From Actinomycetota bacterium (lineage in GTDB: Bacteria; Actinomycetota; Humimicrobiia; Humimicrobiales; Humimicrobiaceae), in NCBI GenBank assembly GCA_023488645.1, contig JAMDDL010000098.1, positions 1 to 8,090 of the forward strand: a DNA stretch of 8,090 nt, read 5' to 3'. Shown one piece after another: positions 1 to 7,147 of the stretch (the stretch's first letter is position 1; each line of letters begins with the position of its first letter). The position numbers and the translations under genes are program-made. Below the pieces are notes generated by a model. It searched no databases, was not told the DNA's origin, and saw only the letters and a list, made by a program, of their open reading frames with translations.

Positions 1-1041
1 GGTACTCTGACTATTTATTGTTTCTGTAGTATTTTGTTCAGTAGTTGTTGAAGCAGACTTATTTATTTCTTCAATATCTTTACTATATTTGATTACTGCA
101 GCATCCTTAAGGGATAAAAGGAATTTGTTAAACTTATCATTTTTTAAATTGCTTTCAAGATATTGTTTTATTGAATCCTTTACCTCGTCAAAGGTTTTTA
201 TTCTTTCATCTTTTTTATCTGTAACTTTTATTAAATGAAACCCATAAGGTGTTTCTACAATATCACTTATTTCTCCAACCTTTAAAGAAAAAGCGACATC
301 TTCAAATTCCTTTATCAGTTGACCTTTTGAAAAATACCCTATATCCCCGCTTTTGGTATTGGAATTTTCATCTTCTGAATATTTATTTGCCATATTTTCA
401 AAAGTTTCACCTTCTGAAATTTTCTGCTGAATCATTTTTATCTTTTCAAGTGCTGACTCTTTAGTTTTTCTTGCTGGATCCTGATCTCCGTATTTAACTA
501 AAATATGGCTGATTCCTAACTGTTCGGGTTCAAGAAATAAATCATTTTTATTATCATCATAATATTTCTGAACTTCTGCATCGGTTACAGCAATCCCTTG
601 AGTAACTTTTTCAAATACCTTATTTGCCAGAAGCTGATTTTTAAGCTGCATCTTTAATAAATCTTCACTTATTCCGTTATCCTTCAGATATTTGTCAAAT
701 TCTTCTTTTGTTTTAAACGAAGTGGTCTGAAGATTGCTGTATTGTTCATCAAATTCTTTTTCAGCAAATGAGATTTTATTTTCATTTGCATATTTTTCTA
801 TCAGCTTGTTTGCAATTATATAATCAATAATTTGAGCTTCAGTTTTTAAAAGATCCCCCTTATTTTCCGGTTTGAAAAGGTCAGGATTCTGTACTTTTAT
901 TGAGCTTAAATATTTATCAATTTCCTTTTGGCTTATCTTGTATCCGTTTACACTTGCAAGAGTTGTCGTGCATGCAGTAAGTATTAATATTAATATTAAA
1001 GTCAATACTATTATAAATACTATTAAACTTTTACTTTTCAA
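1..1041 (-). CDS. SurA/PrsA-like peptidyl-prolyl isomerase lipoprotein (parvulin foldase), 3' end cut by window
   Basis: An extracytoplasmic foldase: a SurA-type N-terminal chaperone region followed by a parvulin (PpiC) rotamase domain, expected to help exported proteins fold at the outer face of the membrane. 347 codons are visible and no stop is reached before the left edge. Residues 1-24 form a lipoprotein signal: Lys at 2 and 4, a hydrophobic stretch at 6-21, and the lipobox LTAC with Cys24 as the lipidation site. Residues about 30-165 are the helical SurA_N-like part. Residues about 175-275 are the rotamase, with the two family histidines in ISHILV (H179) and GFHLIKV (H269), and a typical SGDIGYF segment between them. 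Residues 328-347 form a Ser/Thr/Asn/Gln-rich tail. The start is TTG at 1041, chosen because AGGAG lies 10 bases upstream and it gives a proper signal peptide; the frame stays open upstream without ATG. It lies 82 bp downstream of mfd, as in many Clostridia. It could be called prsA, but the orthology is not proven. Confidence 0.88.
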   Translation of the reverse strand, partial: MKSKSLIVFIIVLTLILILILTACTTTLASVNGYKISQKEIDKYLSSIKVQNPDLFKPENKGDLLKTEAQIIDYIIANKLIEKYANENKISFAEKEFDEQYSNLQTTSFKTKEEFDKYLKDNGISEDLLKMQLKNQLLANKVFEKVTQGIAVTDAEVQKYYDDNKNDLFLEPEQLGISHILVKYGDQDPARKTKESALEKIKMIQQKISEGETFENMANKYSEDENSNTKSGDIGYFSKGQLIKEFEDVAFSLKVGEISDIVETPYGFHLIKVTDKKDERIKTFDEVKDSIKQYLESNLKNDKFNKFLLSLKDAAVIKYSKDIEEINKSASTTTEQNTTETINSQST

Positions 1042-1051
1042 CTTATTTTTT

Positions 1052-1056
1052 CTCCT
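1052..1056 (-). promoter_or_regulatory. Ribosome binding site of the foldase gene
   Basis: The minus strand reads AGGAG here, followed by a 10-base A-rich spacer and then TTG. This site decides the start codon, because no ATG or GTG in the same frame gives a complete lipoprotein signal peptide. An upstream in-frame TTG near 1098 lacks such a site. Confidence 0.7.
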
Positions 1057-1123
1057 GTCTGCAATTAAATTATTAAAAAAATTTTTTATAAAATACAAAT
1101 TATTAAATTTAATATTTTTAAAT

Positions 1124-4100
1124 TTAAATTATGCTAATTATATCATTAATGATTTCTGAAATAATATCCAATCTTATATTGGAATTTAAAACATTTATTA
1201 TAAACGATTTATCCTTAAAATTATAAATAATATTTTTATTTTTTTTATTTATTTGTATTGCATTTTTTGTTGACAATACAACAGGTTTGATAATTACACC
1301 TTTATTTCTTTTATAGTTTATTTTTCTGATATTTTTTGATTTTAAAAGAATTTTTATCTTTGCAATATTTATAAGATTTTCAAATACTGCCGGAATATCT
1401 CCAAATTTTTCAAGGATTTTCTTTTTTACATTAATTATTTCTTCAATGCTTCCGGCATTTGCCAGATTCTTATAAATATTTATTCTCTCGCCTTCGTTTT
1501 TTATAAATGTTTTGGGAATATAAGCACTTACAGGTAATTCAATTGAAACACTGAAATCTTCTACAGGCTCACTGCCTCTTAATCTTTCTATTTCCTCTCT
1601 GATTATTTCACAATACAGATCAAATCCTATACTGTTCATATGCCCATGCTGATTTGCTCCAAGAAGATCCCCTGCGCCTCTTATTTCCAGATCCTTCATG
1701 GCAATATTATATCCTGAACCCAGTTCCGTATATTCATTGAGCGCTTTTAACCTTTCAAGCGCATTTAAGGTTAAGCTGTCTCTTTCATTATAAAAAAAAT
1801 AAGCATAGGCTCTTTCTGATGACCTTCCCACCCTTCCTCTAAGCTGATATAACTGTGAAAGTCCGAACCTTTGAGCATCTTCAACAATCAAAGTATTTAC
1901 GTTCGGAATGTCCATTCCTGATTCTATTATTGTTGTGGTAAGCAAAATATTATATTTTTTGTTTATAAAATCTTCCATAATCTTTTCAATCCGGCATCCT
2001 TCCATTCTGCCATGTGTAACAGCTATGCTTGCCTGAGGAACAAGCTTTTTTAATTCAAAGCATAACTGATCAATTCCGTTTATCCTGCTGGAAACGTAAT
2101 AAATCTGTCCCCCTCTTTCCATTTCCCTTTTTATCGCCATTTCAATTATCATATTGTTTTTTCTGCCTACAAAAGTTTTTACAGGATGTCTGTTTTCAGG
2201 ATAAGTTTCAATTAAGATAATATCCCTTATCCCGGTAAGAGACATGTAAAGTGTTCGCGGAATAGGTGTTGCTGTTAAAGTAAGAACATCAATTTCTTTT
2301 CTTAAAAGTTTTAATTTTTCCTTTGCATTTACTCCAAATCTTTGTTCTTCATCAACTACCAGAAGTCCGATATCTTTTGGTTTTATGTCATCCTGTAAAA
2401 TTCTATGAGTGCCAATGAGCATATCAACTTTACCCTCACTGAAATCCCTTACAATTTCTTTTTGCTTTGATTTAGTTTTAAATCTGCTTAAAACTTCAAC
2501 ATTTAAAGGATAATTTTGAAATCTTGCTTTAAAATTATTAAAATGCTGATCAGCAAGAATAGTCGTTGGAACAAGCATTAAAACTTGTTTTCCGCATTCC
2601 ATAGCCTTAAAAACTGCCCGTATTGCGACTTCTGTTTTACCAAACCCTACGTCGCCGCAAAGTAAAATATCCATCGGTTTTGGTTCTTCCATTTTGCTTT
2701 TAACATAATTTATTGCCTTTAACTGGTCTTCAGTCTCATTGAACGGAAATAAATCTTCTATTTCCTTCTGCCATGGACTGTCTGGCGGAAAAGAATAACC
2801 TTCCAATTTTTCCCGCTCTGCATATAGTTTGGCAAGATTTACTGCAAGGACTTTTACAGATTTTCTGACTCTGGTTTTCAAATTATTCCATTGCTTAGAA
2901 TTTAAAGAGGTAATGACAGGTTCACTGTCTCCTACATATTTATGAATCCTTTCAGCCTGCCATATTGGAACATATAATTTGTCCTTACCGGCATACTCAA
3001 TTAAAAAGAAATCTTTTTTTATGCCTGAAATGTTTTCTGAAACAATATTAATATATTTTCCAATCCCATGAGTTTTATGAACCACATAATCTCCGGGTTT
3101 AAATTCATTAAAACCCTTTGGAAGTATTTTTAAAGTTGTTTTCTTACTGCTGTCAAGCTGTTCAAATATATCAAGTTCGCCATAAATTGAAAATATACAT
3201 GACTTATATCCTCGAAGAAGATTTAAGTCTGAAATGTTTATAATTTTATTTTTTATTTCAGACAAGTTAATATTTTTATCATTTTTTAATAAATTAAAAG
3301 TAATGCCTGCTTCAGTAATCAGATTACAGATTTTTTTCATTCTTTCTTTATTATCAAGAGAAATTAATATTTTTTTATTTTTAATCATGTCATTTTTTAT
3401 ATTTTCAATAAAAGCACCAGGATTTCCGAAGTTTTGTTTTTGAATATTAATTTCATTAAATTCAAAATCATTTTCATCAATCAGTGCTTTTTTTGAGGAA
3501 TACAAATAAAATTTTAAATTTGTATTTAGATCATCCAAAAAGTCTTTTGAAGGAATATATTTTTTTATAATATCTGCATCTTCAGTAATAAGATTATTTT
3601 TTTCTGAAGATATGGATTTTTCAATAATATCAATTTCACTTTTCAGTTTAAGATAAACTTCAAGAGGATCACAGATTATTACTCCAAAATTTCTTATTTT
3701 TTCTTTAAGCAAATCTATTAAGGAAATATATTCTTCTGCGGAATTTTTATTATAAGCTTTATTTATATTATCTTTATTTTCCGGAACTTTCCATGGGTTA
3801 AAGTTTGGAGTTACAATTAATTCATCTGCATCTGAAATAGATTCCTGTGTTAAGATATTATAATATTTCAGATGTTCAAGATTATCATCAAAAAAATCAA
3901 GTCTTACAGGATCTGATGCGGCAATATCAAAAATATCAATTATATCTCCTCTTATACTGAATTCTCCTTTATCATAAACTTTATAAACTCTTTCATAACC
4001 AAGATCTGTAAGATTTTTTAAAAGAGTTTCTCTCTCATATTGCTTTCCTTTTGAAAATGAAAAATATGAAAGACTTTCAGTAAAATTTTTTGGCATTAAA

Positions 4101-4483
4101 TTAATTAAAGATGATATAGACGCAATAATTAAAAAGGGCTTTTTATTTTTATCATAGGAATTGATTTTTTTTAAAGCATCCAGCCTGTCTGAAAGAGACT
4201 GACTGTTTAATGGTTTGTTCCTGAAAAAAATTCCTTCTCCAAGATAAGGAAAATTCAGATATTTTTCCCTGCTTCCAATGCATGAAATATCCTCCATTAA
4301 TTCCAGATCTTTATCAAAAGTAGAAGTAATAACAATAAAGGGGATTTTATATAAATCAGAAATTCCTTCTATTAGAAAAGGCCATATATTTTCACCGGCA
4401 TAAATATTTGCTTTAGGATTTTTTTGAAATTCATGCCAGTTTTTTTCTTTTAAAAAGTTATCTAAAAACACCCTGATGCTCAT
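1124..4483 (-). CDS. mfd: Transcription-repair coupling factor Mfd
   Basis: Mfd is a DNA translocase that pushes stalled RNA polymerase off damaged template and recruits UvrA for nucleotide excision repair. The 1119-residue product is close to the family norm of about 1150. Residues about 1-300 are the UvrB-like region, with GEFSIRGDIIDIF near 178. The RNA polymerase interaction (CarD-like) domain starts near 460 with FKPGDYVVHKTHGIGKY. The superfamily 2 translocase follows: Q-motif area FPFNETEDQLKAI near 580, Walker A GDVGFGKTE near 611, DEEQRFG near 711, TATPIPRT near 738, TRG segment PENRHPV near 764, GMDIPN near 857, and QLRGRVGRS near 881. The C-terminal TRCF (D7) domain begins near 984 with ELPVSAYIP. 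All motifs look intact. The ATG at 4483 is preceded in frame by TAA and TGA within 21 bases, which fixes the start, but there is no clear Shine-Dalgarno sequence. A 401-bp gap separates it from pth, so it may have its own promoter. Confidence 0.98.
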   Translation of the reverse strand: MSIRVFLDNFLKEKNWHEFQKNPKANIYAGENIWPFLIEGISDLYKIPFIVITSTFDKDLELMEDISCIGSREKYLNFPYLGEGIFFRNKPLNSQSLSDRLDALKKINSYDKNKKPFLIIASISSLINLMPKNFTESLSYFSFSKGKQYERETLLKNLTDLGYERVYKVYDKGEFSIRGDIIDIFDIAASDPVRLDFFDDNLEHLKYYNILTQESISDADELIVTPNFNPWKVPENKDNINKAYNKNSAEEYISLIDLLKEKIRNFGVIICDPLEVYLKLKSEIDIIEKSISSEKNNLITEDADIIKKYIPSKDFLDDLNTNLKFYLYSSKKALIDENDFEFNEINIQKQNFGNPGAFIENIKNDMIKNKKILISLDNKERMKKICNLITEAGITFNLLKNDKNINLSEIKNKIINISDLNLLRGYKSCIFSIYGELDIFEQLDSSKKTTLKILPKGFNEFKPGDYVVHKTHGIGKYINIVSENISGIKKDFFLIEYAGKDKLYVPIWQAERIHKYVGDSEPVITSLNSKQWNNLKTRVRKSVKVLAVNLAKLYAEREKLEGYSFPPDSPWQKEIEDLFPFNETEDQLKAINYVKSKMEEPKPMDILLCGDVGFGKTEVAIRAVFKAMECGKQVLMLVPTTILADQHFNNFKARFQNYPLNVEVLSRFKTKSKQKEIVRDFSEGKVDMLIGTHRILQDDIKPKDIGLLVVDEEQRFGVNAKEKLKLLRKEIDVLTLTATPIPRTLYMSLTGIRDIILIETYPENRHPVKTFVGRKNNMIIEMAIKREMERGGQIYYVSSRINGIDQLCFELKKLVPQASIAVTHGRMEGCRIEKIMEDFINKKYNILLTTTIIESGMDIPNVNTLIVEDAQRFGLSQLYQLRGRVGRSSERAYAYFFYNERDSLTLNALERLKALNEYTELGSGYNIAMKDLEIRGAGDLLGANQHGHMNSIGFDLYCEIIREEIERLRGSEPVEDFSVSIELPVSAYIPKTFIKNEGERINIYKNLANAGSIEEIINVKKKILEKFGDIPAVFENLINIAKIKILLKSKNIRKINYKRNKGVIIKPVVLSTKNAIQINKKNKNIIYNFKDKSFIINVLNSNIRLDIISEIINDIISII

Positions 4484-4523
4484 AATAATATTTTATTTTC
4501 AAAATGAAACTATCTTTTTAATT

Positions 4524-4553
4524 ATGTTAGCATTTCCTTTTTCGCGATTGCAA
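4524..4553 (-). promoter_or_regulatory. Candidate sigma-70-type promoter for mfd
   Basis: On the minus strand TTGCAA (4553-4548) is followed after 18 bases by TAACAT (4529-4524). Each hexamer matches the consensus at four of six positions. Transcription would start near 4517, leaving a leader of about 35 bases before the mfd ATG. The placement between the structured element and mfd makes it plausible, but in AT-rich DNA such matches arise often by chance. Confidence 0.3.
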
Positions 4554-4563
4554 ACAAATTATT

Positions 4564-4707
4564 GGATCAGGTTGGTGTTTCGAAAACACGCAAGCTTTGC
4601 CCCAGCGAGTCAAAGCTTGCTCTGATTTCAGGCTTCGCTCTCCTCTCTAAGAGAGGAACCTTGCCCGCTCAGCCTTCATAAGGTCTTCTCAACATCCAGC
4701 CTGATCC
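4564..4707. repeat. GC-rich, inverted-repeat-bounded structured element (unidentified; ncRNA or MITE-like)
   Basis: This 144-bp non-coding block has 75 G or C bases (52%) in a window of roughly 30% GC. Its ends are perfect 8-bp inverted repeats, GGATCAGG (4564-4571) and CCTGATCC (4700-4707). The pairing can continue inward through 4572-4579 with 4691-4699, giving about 16 pairs with one G·U and one bulge. Inside are GTGTTT/AAACAC (4575-4580 with 4584-4589), a 10-bp stem GCAAGCTTTG/CAAAGCTTGC (4590-4599 with 4611-4620) with an 11-base loop, CTGA/TCAG (4622-4631), TCCTCTC/GAGAGGA (4641-4647 with 4651-4657), and CCTT/AAGG (4673-4676 with 4680-4683). The inward extension and the first hairpin compete for the same bases. 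No long open reading frame lies inside. No convincing target-site duplication flanks it. It could be a small RNA, a leader RNA for mfd, or a non-autonomous dispersed repeat. The strand is unknown. Confidence 0.6.
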
Positions 4708-4884
4708 TTAAAGCTTTGTTTTGTATCTATAACGAAAAAGAATACTCCTTTAATTATTTATAACCAATATAAAGAAATATTTAATAAGAAAATTTAATAC
4801 AAATGGTTGCAGATTAAAATATGCCAGTTTTGTTTTTCGGGTTATTTACAGCTTAGGTCAAATTACAAATACCACAAATTTATA
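4708..4884. other. AT-rich intergenic stretch between pth and the structured element
   Basis: This part of the pth-mfd gap falls back to the low GC of the surroundings. It starts with the palindrome AAAGCTTT (4710-4717), which repeats part of the stem sequence of the neighbouring element. No open reading frame with a ribosome binding site, no tRNA and no strong hairpin followed by a T-run was found on either strand. The termination point of pth transcription is therefore not visible. Confidence 0.5.
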
Positions 4885-5442
4885 TCATTTATTATACTTG
4901 TTCATGCAGTAATCAATATCAAACATAATATAATCTTTTAGCGCATCTATTGCAGCCGCAATAATAACATTTAGTTCCTTTTGTTCAGCTTTGGTGAAAT
5001 TATTGAGCACATAATCTGCTGCAGCTTTTATACCTGGAGGCCTTCCAACCCCGAATCTTAATCTGTCAATTTTAACTCCGGGATTTAAATGTGAAATTGA
5101 AATAAGTCCTTTATGCCCTGCATTTCCGCCATTTTTCTTAAACTTTATTATTCCAAATTCCAGGTCAATATCATCATGAATAACTAAAATTTTATGAACG
5201 TCTTTATAAAAATTCCTGGCAAGTAAAACAGCGGATCCACTTTCATTCATAAAGGTAAGAGGCTGCATGACTAAAACTGTCTGACCATCAAAAGATATCA
5301 AAGCTGTTTTTGACTTATATTTTCTTTTTTTTTCCTTAACACTGAGACTTTCAAGGAATTTGTCAATTAAAATAAAGCCTATATTATGTCTCGTCAAATA
5401 ATATTGTTTGCCCGGATTTCCAAGTCCGGCAATTAAAATCAT
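4885..5442 (-). CDS. pth: Peptidyl-tRNA hydrolase (Pth)
   Basis: Pth cuts the ester bond of peptidyl-tRNAs released early from ribosomes, recycling tRNA in the cytoplasm. The 185-residue product has the usual bacterial length. It starts with the family signature IAGLGNPGKQY, then TRHNIGF with the catalytic base His19 (His20 in E. coli) and Asn9 (Asn10). TFMNESG at 63-69 supplies the tRNA-binding Asn66 area, HDDID contains Asp91 (Asp93 in E. coli), and RFGVGRPPG lies near the C-terminal third. In the GGNAGHKGL loop, Lys111 stands where E. coli has Asn114, a position I believe varies in the family. The gene starts 2 bp after the L25 stop codon, so its translation is probably coupled to that gene. 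The only upstream ribosome signal is the purine-rich GAA-repeat coding the L25 tail. It ends with TGA, and the 401-bp gap to mfd follows. Confidence 0.97.
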   Translation of the reverse strand: MILIAGLGNPGKQYYLTRHNIGFILIDKFLESLSVKEKKRKYKSKTALISFDGQTVLVMQPLTFMNESGSAVLLARNFYKDVHKILVIHDDIDLEFGIIKFKKNGGNAGHKGLISISHLNPGVKIDRLRFGVGRPPGIKAAADYVLNNFTKAEQKELNVIIAAAIDALKDYIMFDIDYCMNKYNK

Positions 5443-5444
5443 TT

Positions 5445-6122
5445 TTATTTTTCTTCTTCTTTTTCTTCGGCTTTCTCTTTCTTAATCACTTCAGGTTCAG
5501 CTTCTTCTGCAGGAGGAGCTGCAATTTCTTCTTCCCTAAGTTGGGTAGCGTATATAATTGTGAGAACCATTTCATCAGGGTCACTTAAAATCTTTATATT
5601 ATCAGCAACTTTAATATCTGAAATTTTTATAATGTCACCTATTTTCAAATCAATAATGTCTATTTCAATGTGTTCGGGAATATCCTTTGGGAGACATGTT
5701 ATTTCAATTTCCCTGATTCCATGCTGCAGCACCCCGCCCTGCTCCTTAATTCCGTAAGACTTTTCTTCATTTAATATTAATATTGGAACCTGAATTGTTA
5801 TTTCCTGCTCCATCCTTATTCTTACAAAATCAAGATGTGAATATTCTCTTGAAAGCGGCTCAATCTGATAATCTTTAATTATTGCAGTAATCTTTTTTGC
5901 TTTTCCGTCTTCTTTCAGATGCAGATCAAAAATATGACCGGAGATACCCCTGCCTTTTATTAAATCCTTAAAACTTTTTGATCCTACTTTAATGTTTAAA
6001 GGTTCTGTTTTTAAACCATACAAAACTCCAGGAATAAATCCTGCTTTTCTAAGTCTGTTTGATGCGTTATTTTTAAGTTCCTGCAGATTTCTTTTAGCAA
6101 TTTCAAGTGCAAGATTTTCCAT
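5445..6122 (-). CDS. rplY: 50S ribosomal protein L25, CTC/TL5 long form
   Basis: This is the 5S rRNA-binding protein of the large subunit, in the two-domain general-stress (CTC) form rather than the short E. coli form of about 94 residues. Residues about 1-92 are the L25 domain: a basic N-terminus, LRKAGFIPGVLYG near 24-36, and SREYSHLDFVRI near 91-102 at the junction. Residues about 103-190 are the C-terminal beta domain, with GGVLQHGIREIEITCLP and DIPEHIEIDI. Residues about 197-225 are a low-complexity tail of Glu, Lys, Ala and Pro, common in this family. The ATG at 6122 has AAAGAGG 10 bases upstream (6139-6133), and 41 bp separate it from prs. The gene lies between prs and pth, the usual place for ctc. 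Annotators may use ctc instead of rplY. Confidence 0.95.
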   Translation of the reverse strand: MENLALEIAKRNLQELKNNASNRLRKAGFIPGVLYGLKTEPLNIKVGSKSFKDLIKGRGISGHIFDLHLKEDGKAKKITAIIKDYQIEPLSREYSHLDFVRIRMEQEITIQVPILILNEEKSYGIKEQGGVLQHGIREIEITCLPKDIPEHIEIDIIDLKIGDIIKISDIKVADNIKILSDPDEMVLTIIYATQLREEEIAAPPAEEAEPEVIKKEKAEEKEEEK

Positions 6123-6163
6123 TTTATAATTTCCTCTTTCTGATACTAAAATTAAAAATAAGG

Positions 6164-7132
6164 TTAAACTAAATTTTCCCCTTTAAATAATTCACTTACA
6201 GATTTGCAATCATAAACTTTTTTTATGGTTTTTGCAAGAAGATTGGCAATTGAAAGCTGTTTGATTCTGGTTTTGTCATAATCCCTGTTGATCGGGATTG
6301 TATCAGCTACAATTATTTCTTCTGCCCTTGAATTGGCAAGAATTTCAACTGCCTGACCCGAAAATATAGGATGAGTTGCTGCTGCATAAACTTTTTTAGC
6401 ACCATGATCAAGCAAAATATTTATTGCTTCAACTAAAGTACCGCCTGTATCAATAAGATCATCAAATATTATTGCATCCTTATTTTCAACATCTCCAACA
6501 ATATGTTCAACCTCTGAAACATTATGTTCAGGTCTTCTTTTATCAAGTATTGCCAGAGGAAGTTCAAGCTGTTTTGAAAAAATACTTGCTCTTTTTACAC
6601 CTCCGACATCAGGGCTTACAACAACTGCATTTTTAATATCTTTTTCTCTGAAATATTTTGCAATAATAGGTATGGCTGTAATATGGTCAACAGGCACATC
6701 GAAAAATCCCTGAATTGTTGCAGTATGCAGATCAACTACAATTAATCTGTCCATTCCTGCAGTCTGCAGAATGTCTGCCAGAAGTTTGGCAGTTATTGGT
6801 TCTCTTCCTTCTGATTTTTTATCCTGCCTTGCATATCCATAATGAGGCATGACAACATTTATCATTCCTGCAGATGCTCTTTTAAGTGCATCAATCATAA
6901 TTAAAAGTTCCATAATATTGTCATTTACAGGATCGGAAGATGTTTGCATTACAAAGACATCTGCTCCCCTGACACTATCATTAAATCTTACATATATTTC
7001 CCCATTTTTAAATTTTTTTCTCTCAACCTGACCTAATTCCATTTTTAAATATTCAGAGACTTTCAGTGCCAGCGCAGGATTTGAAGAGCCTGAAAACAGC
7101 ATCATTCTTTTATTGGTAGGATAATCTCTCAT
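6164..7132 (-). CDS. prs: Ribose-phosphate pyrophosphokinase (PRPP synthetase)
   Basis: This enzyme makes 5-phosphoribosyl-1-pyrophosphate from ribose 5-phosphate and ATP, feeding purine, pyrimidine, NAD, histidine and tryptophan synthesis in the cytoplasm. At 322 residues it has the class I bacterial length (about 315). Visible motifs are FSGSSNP at 13-19, KKFKNGEIYVRF near 39-50, the ATP site HYGYARQDKK at 97-106 followed by REPI, and the PRPP synthase signature VVDLHTATIQGFFD with the metal ligand His136. The catalytic flexible loop contains DKRRP (Lys198, Arg200), and the ribose 5-phosphate loop is DDLIDTGGT at 224-232. Nothing is truncated or missing. The ATG at 7132 lies 15 bp after glmU, with AGGGAG (7146-7141) 8 bases upstream, partly touching the glmU stop. 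It is very likely cotranscribed with glmU, as in many Firmicutes. Confidence 0.98.
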   Translation of the reverse strand: MRDYPTNKRMMLFSGSSNPALALKVSEYLKMELGQVERKKFKNGEIYVRFNDSVRGADVFVMQTSSDPVNDNIMELLIMIDALKRASAGMINVVMPHYGYARQDKKSEGREPITAKLLADILQTAGMDRLIVVDLHTATIQGFFDVPVDHITAIPIIAKYFREKDIKNAVVVSPDVGGVKRASIFSKQLELPLAILDKRRPEHNVSEVEHIVGDVENKDAIIFDDLIDTGGTLVEAINILLDHGAKKVYAAATHPIFSGQAVEILANSRAEEIIVADTIPINRDYDKTRIKQLSIANLLAKTIKKVYDCKSVSELFKGENLV

Positions 7133-7140
7133 CTTGCAAA

Positions 7141-7146
7141 CTCCCT
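7141..7146 (-). promoter_or_regulatory. Ribosome binding site of prs
   Basis: The minus strand reads AGGGAG, eight bases before the prs ATG and immediately after the glmU TAA (7150-7148). It supports the chosen start and an arrangement in which ribosomes finishing glmU could reload on prs. Confidence 0.7.
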
Positions 7147-7147
7147 T

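Noticed and set aside
1074..1088. A7T6 palindrome in the mfd-foldase spacer as a terminator
   Set aside because: There is no GC stem. It is a poly-A/poly-T junction typical of AT-rich spacers, and the next gene is probably cotranscribed.
872..1159. Plus-strand open frame across the foldase start and mfd end
   Set aside because: It is antisense to two well-supported genes, has a Phe/Leu/Ile-rich composition from reading A-rich coding DNA backwards, and lacks a ribosome site. The same applies to the plus-strand frames at 249-464, 2029-2220, 3234-3443, 5560-5757, 6849-7031, 7134-7376 and 7393-7593.
4574..4590. tRNA T-arm-like hairpin (loop TTCGAAA) on the plus strand
   Set aside because: The stem has only four pairs, and no matching acceptor, D-arm or anticodon arm exists at tRNA spacing.
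4675..4691. Tiny minus-strand ORFs inside the GC-rich element
   Set aside because: They are about ten codons or fewer and have no ribosome binding site.
4564..4707. Small SRP RNA, 6S RNA or T-box leader
   Set aside because: The conserved SRP tetraloop region, the single long 6S hairpin with a central bubble and the T-box sequence were not found on either strand.
4745..4752. AAAGGAG on the minus strand as the ribosome site of a small gene upstream of mfd
   Set aside because: No ATG, GTG or TTG follows at a usable distance, and the frames close quickly.
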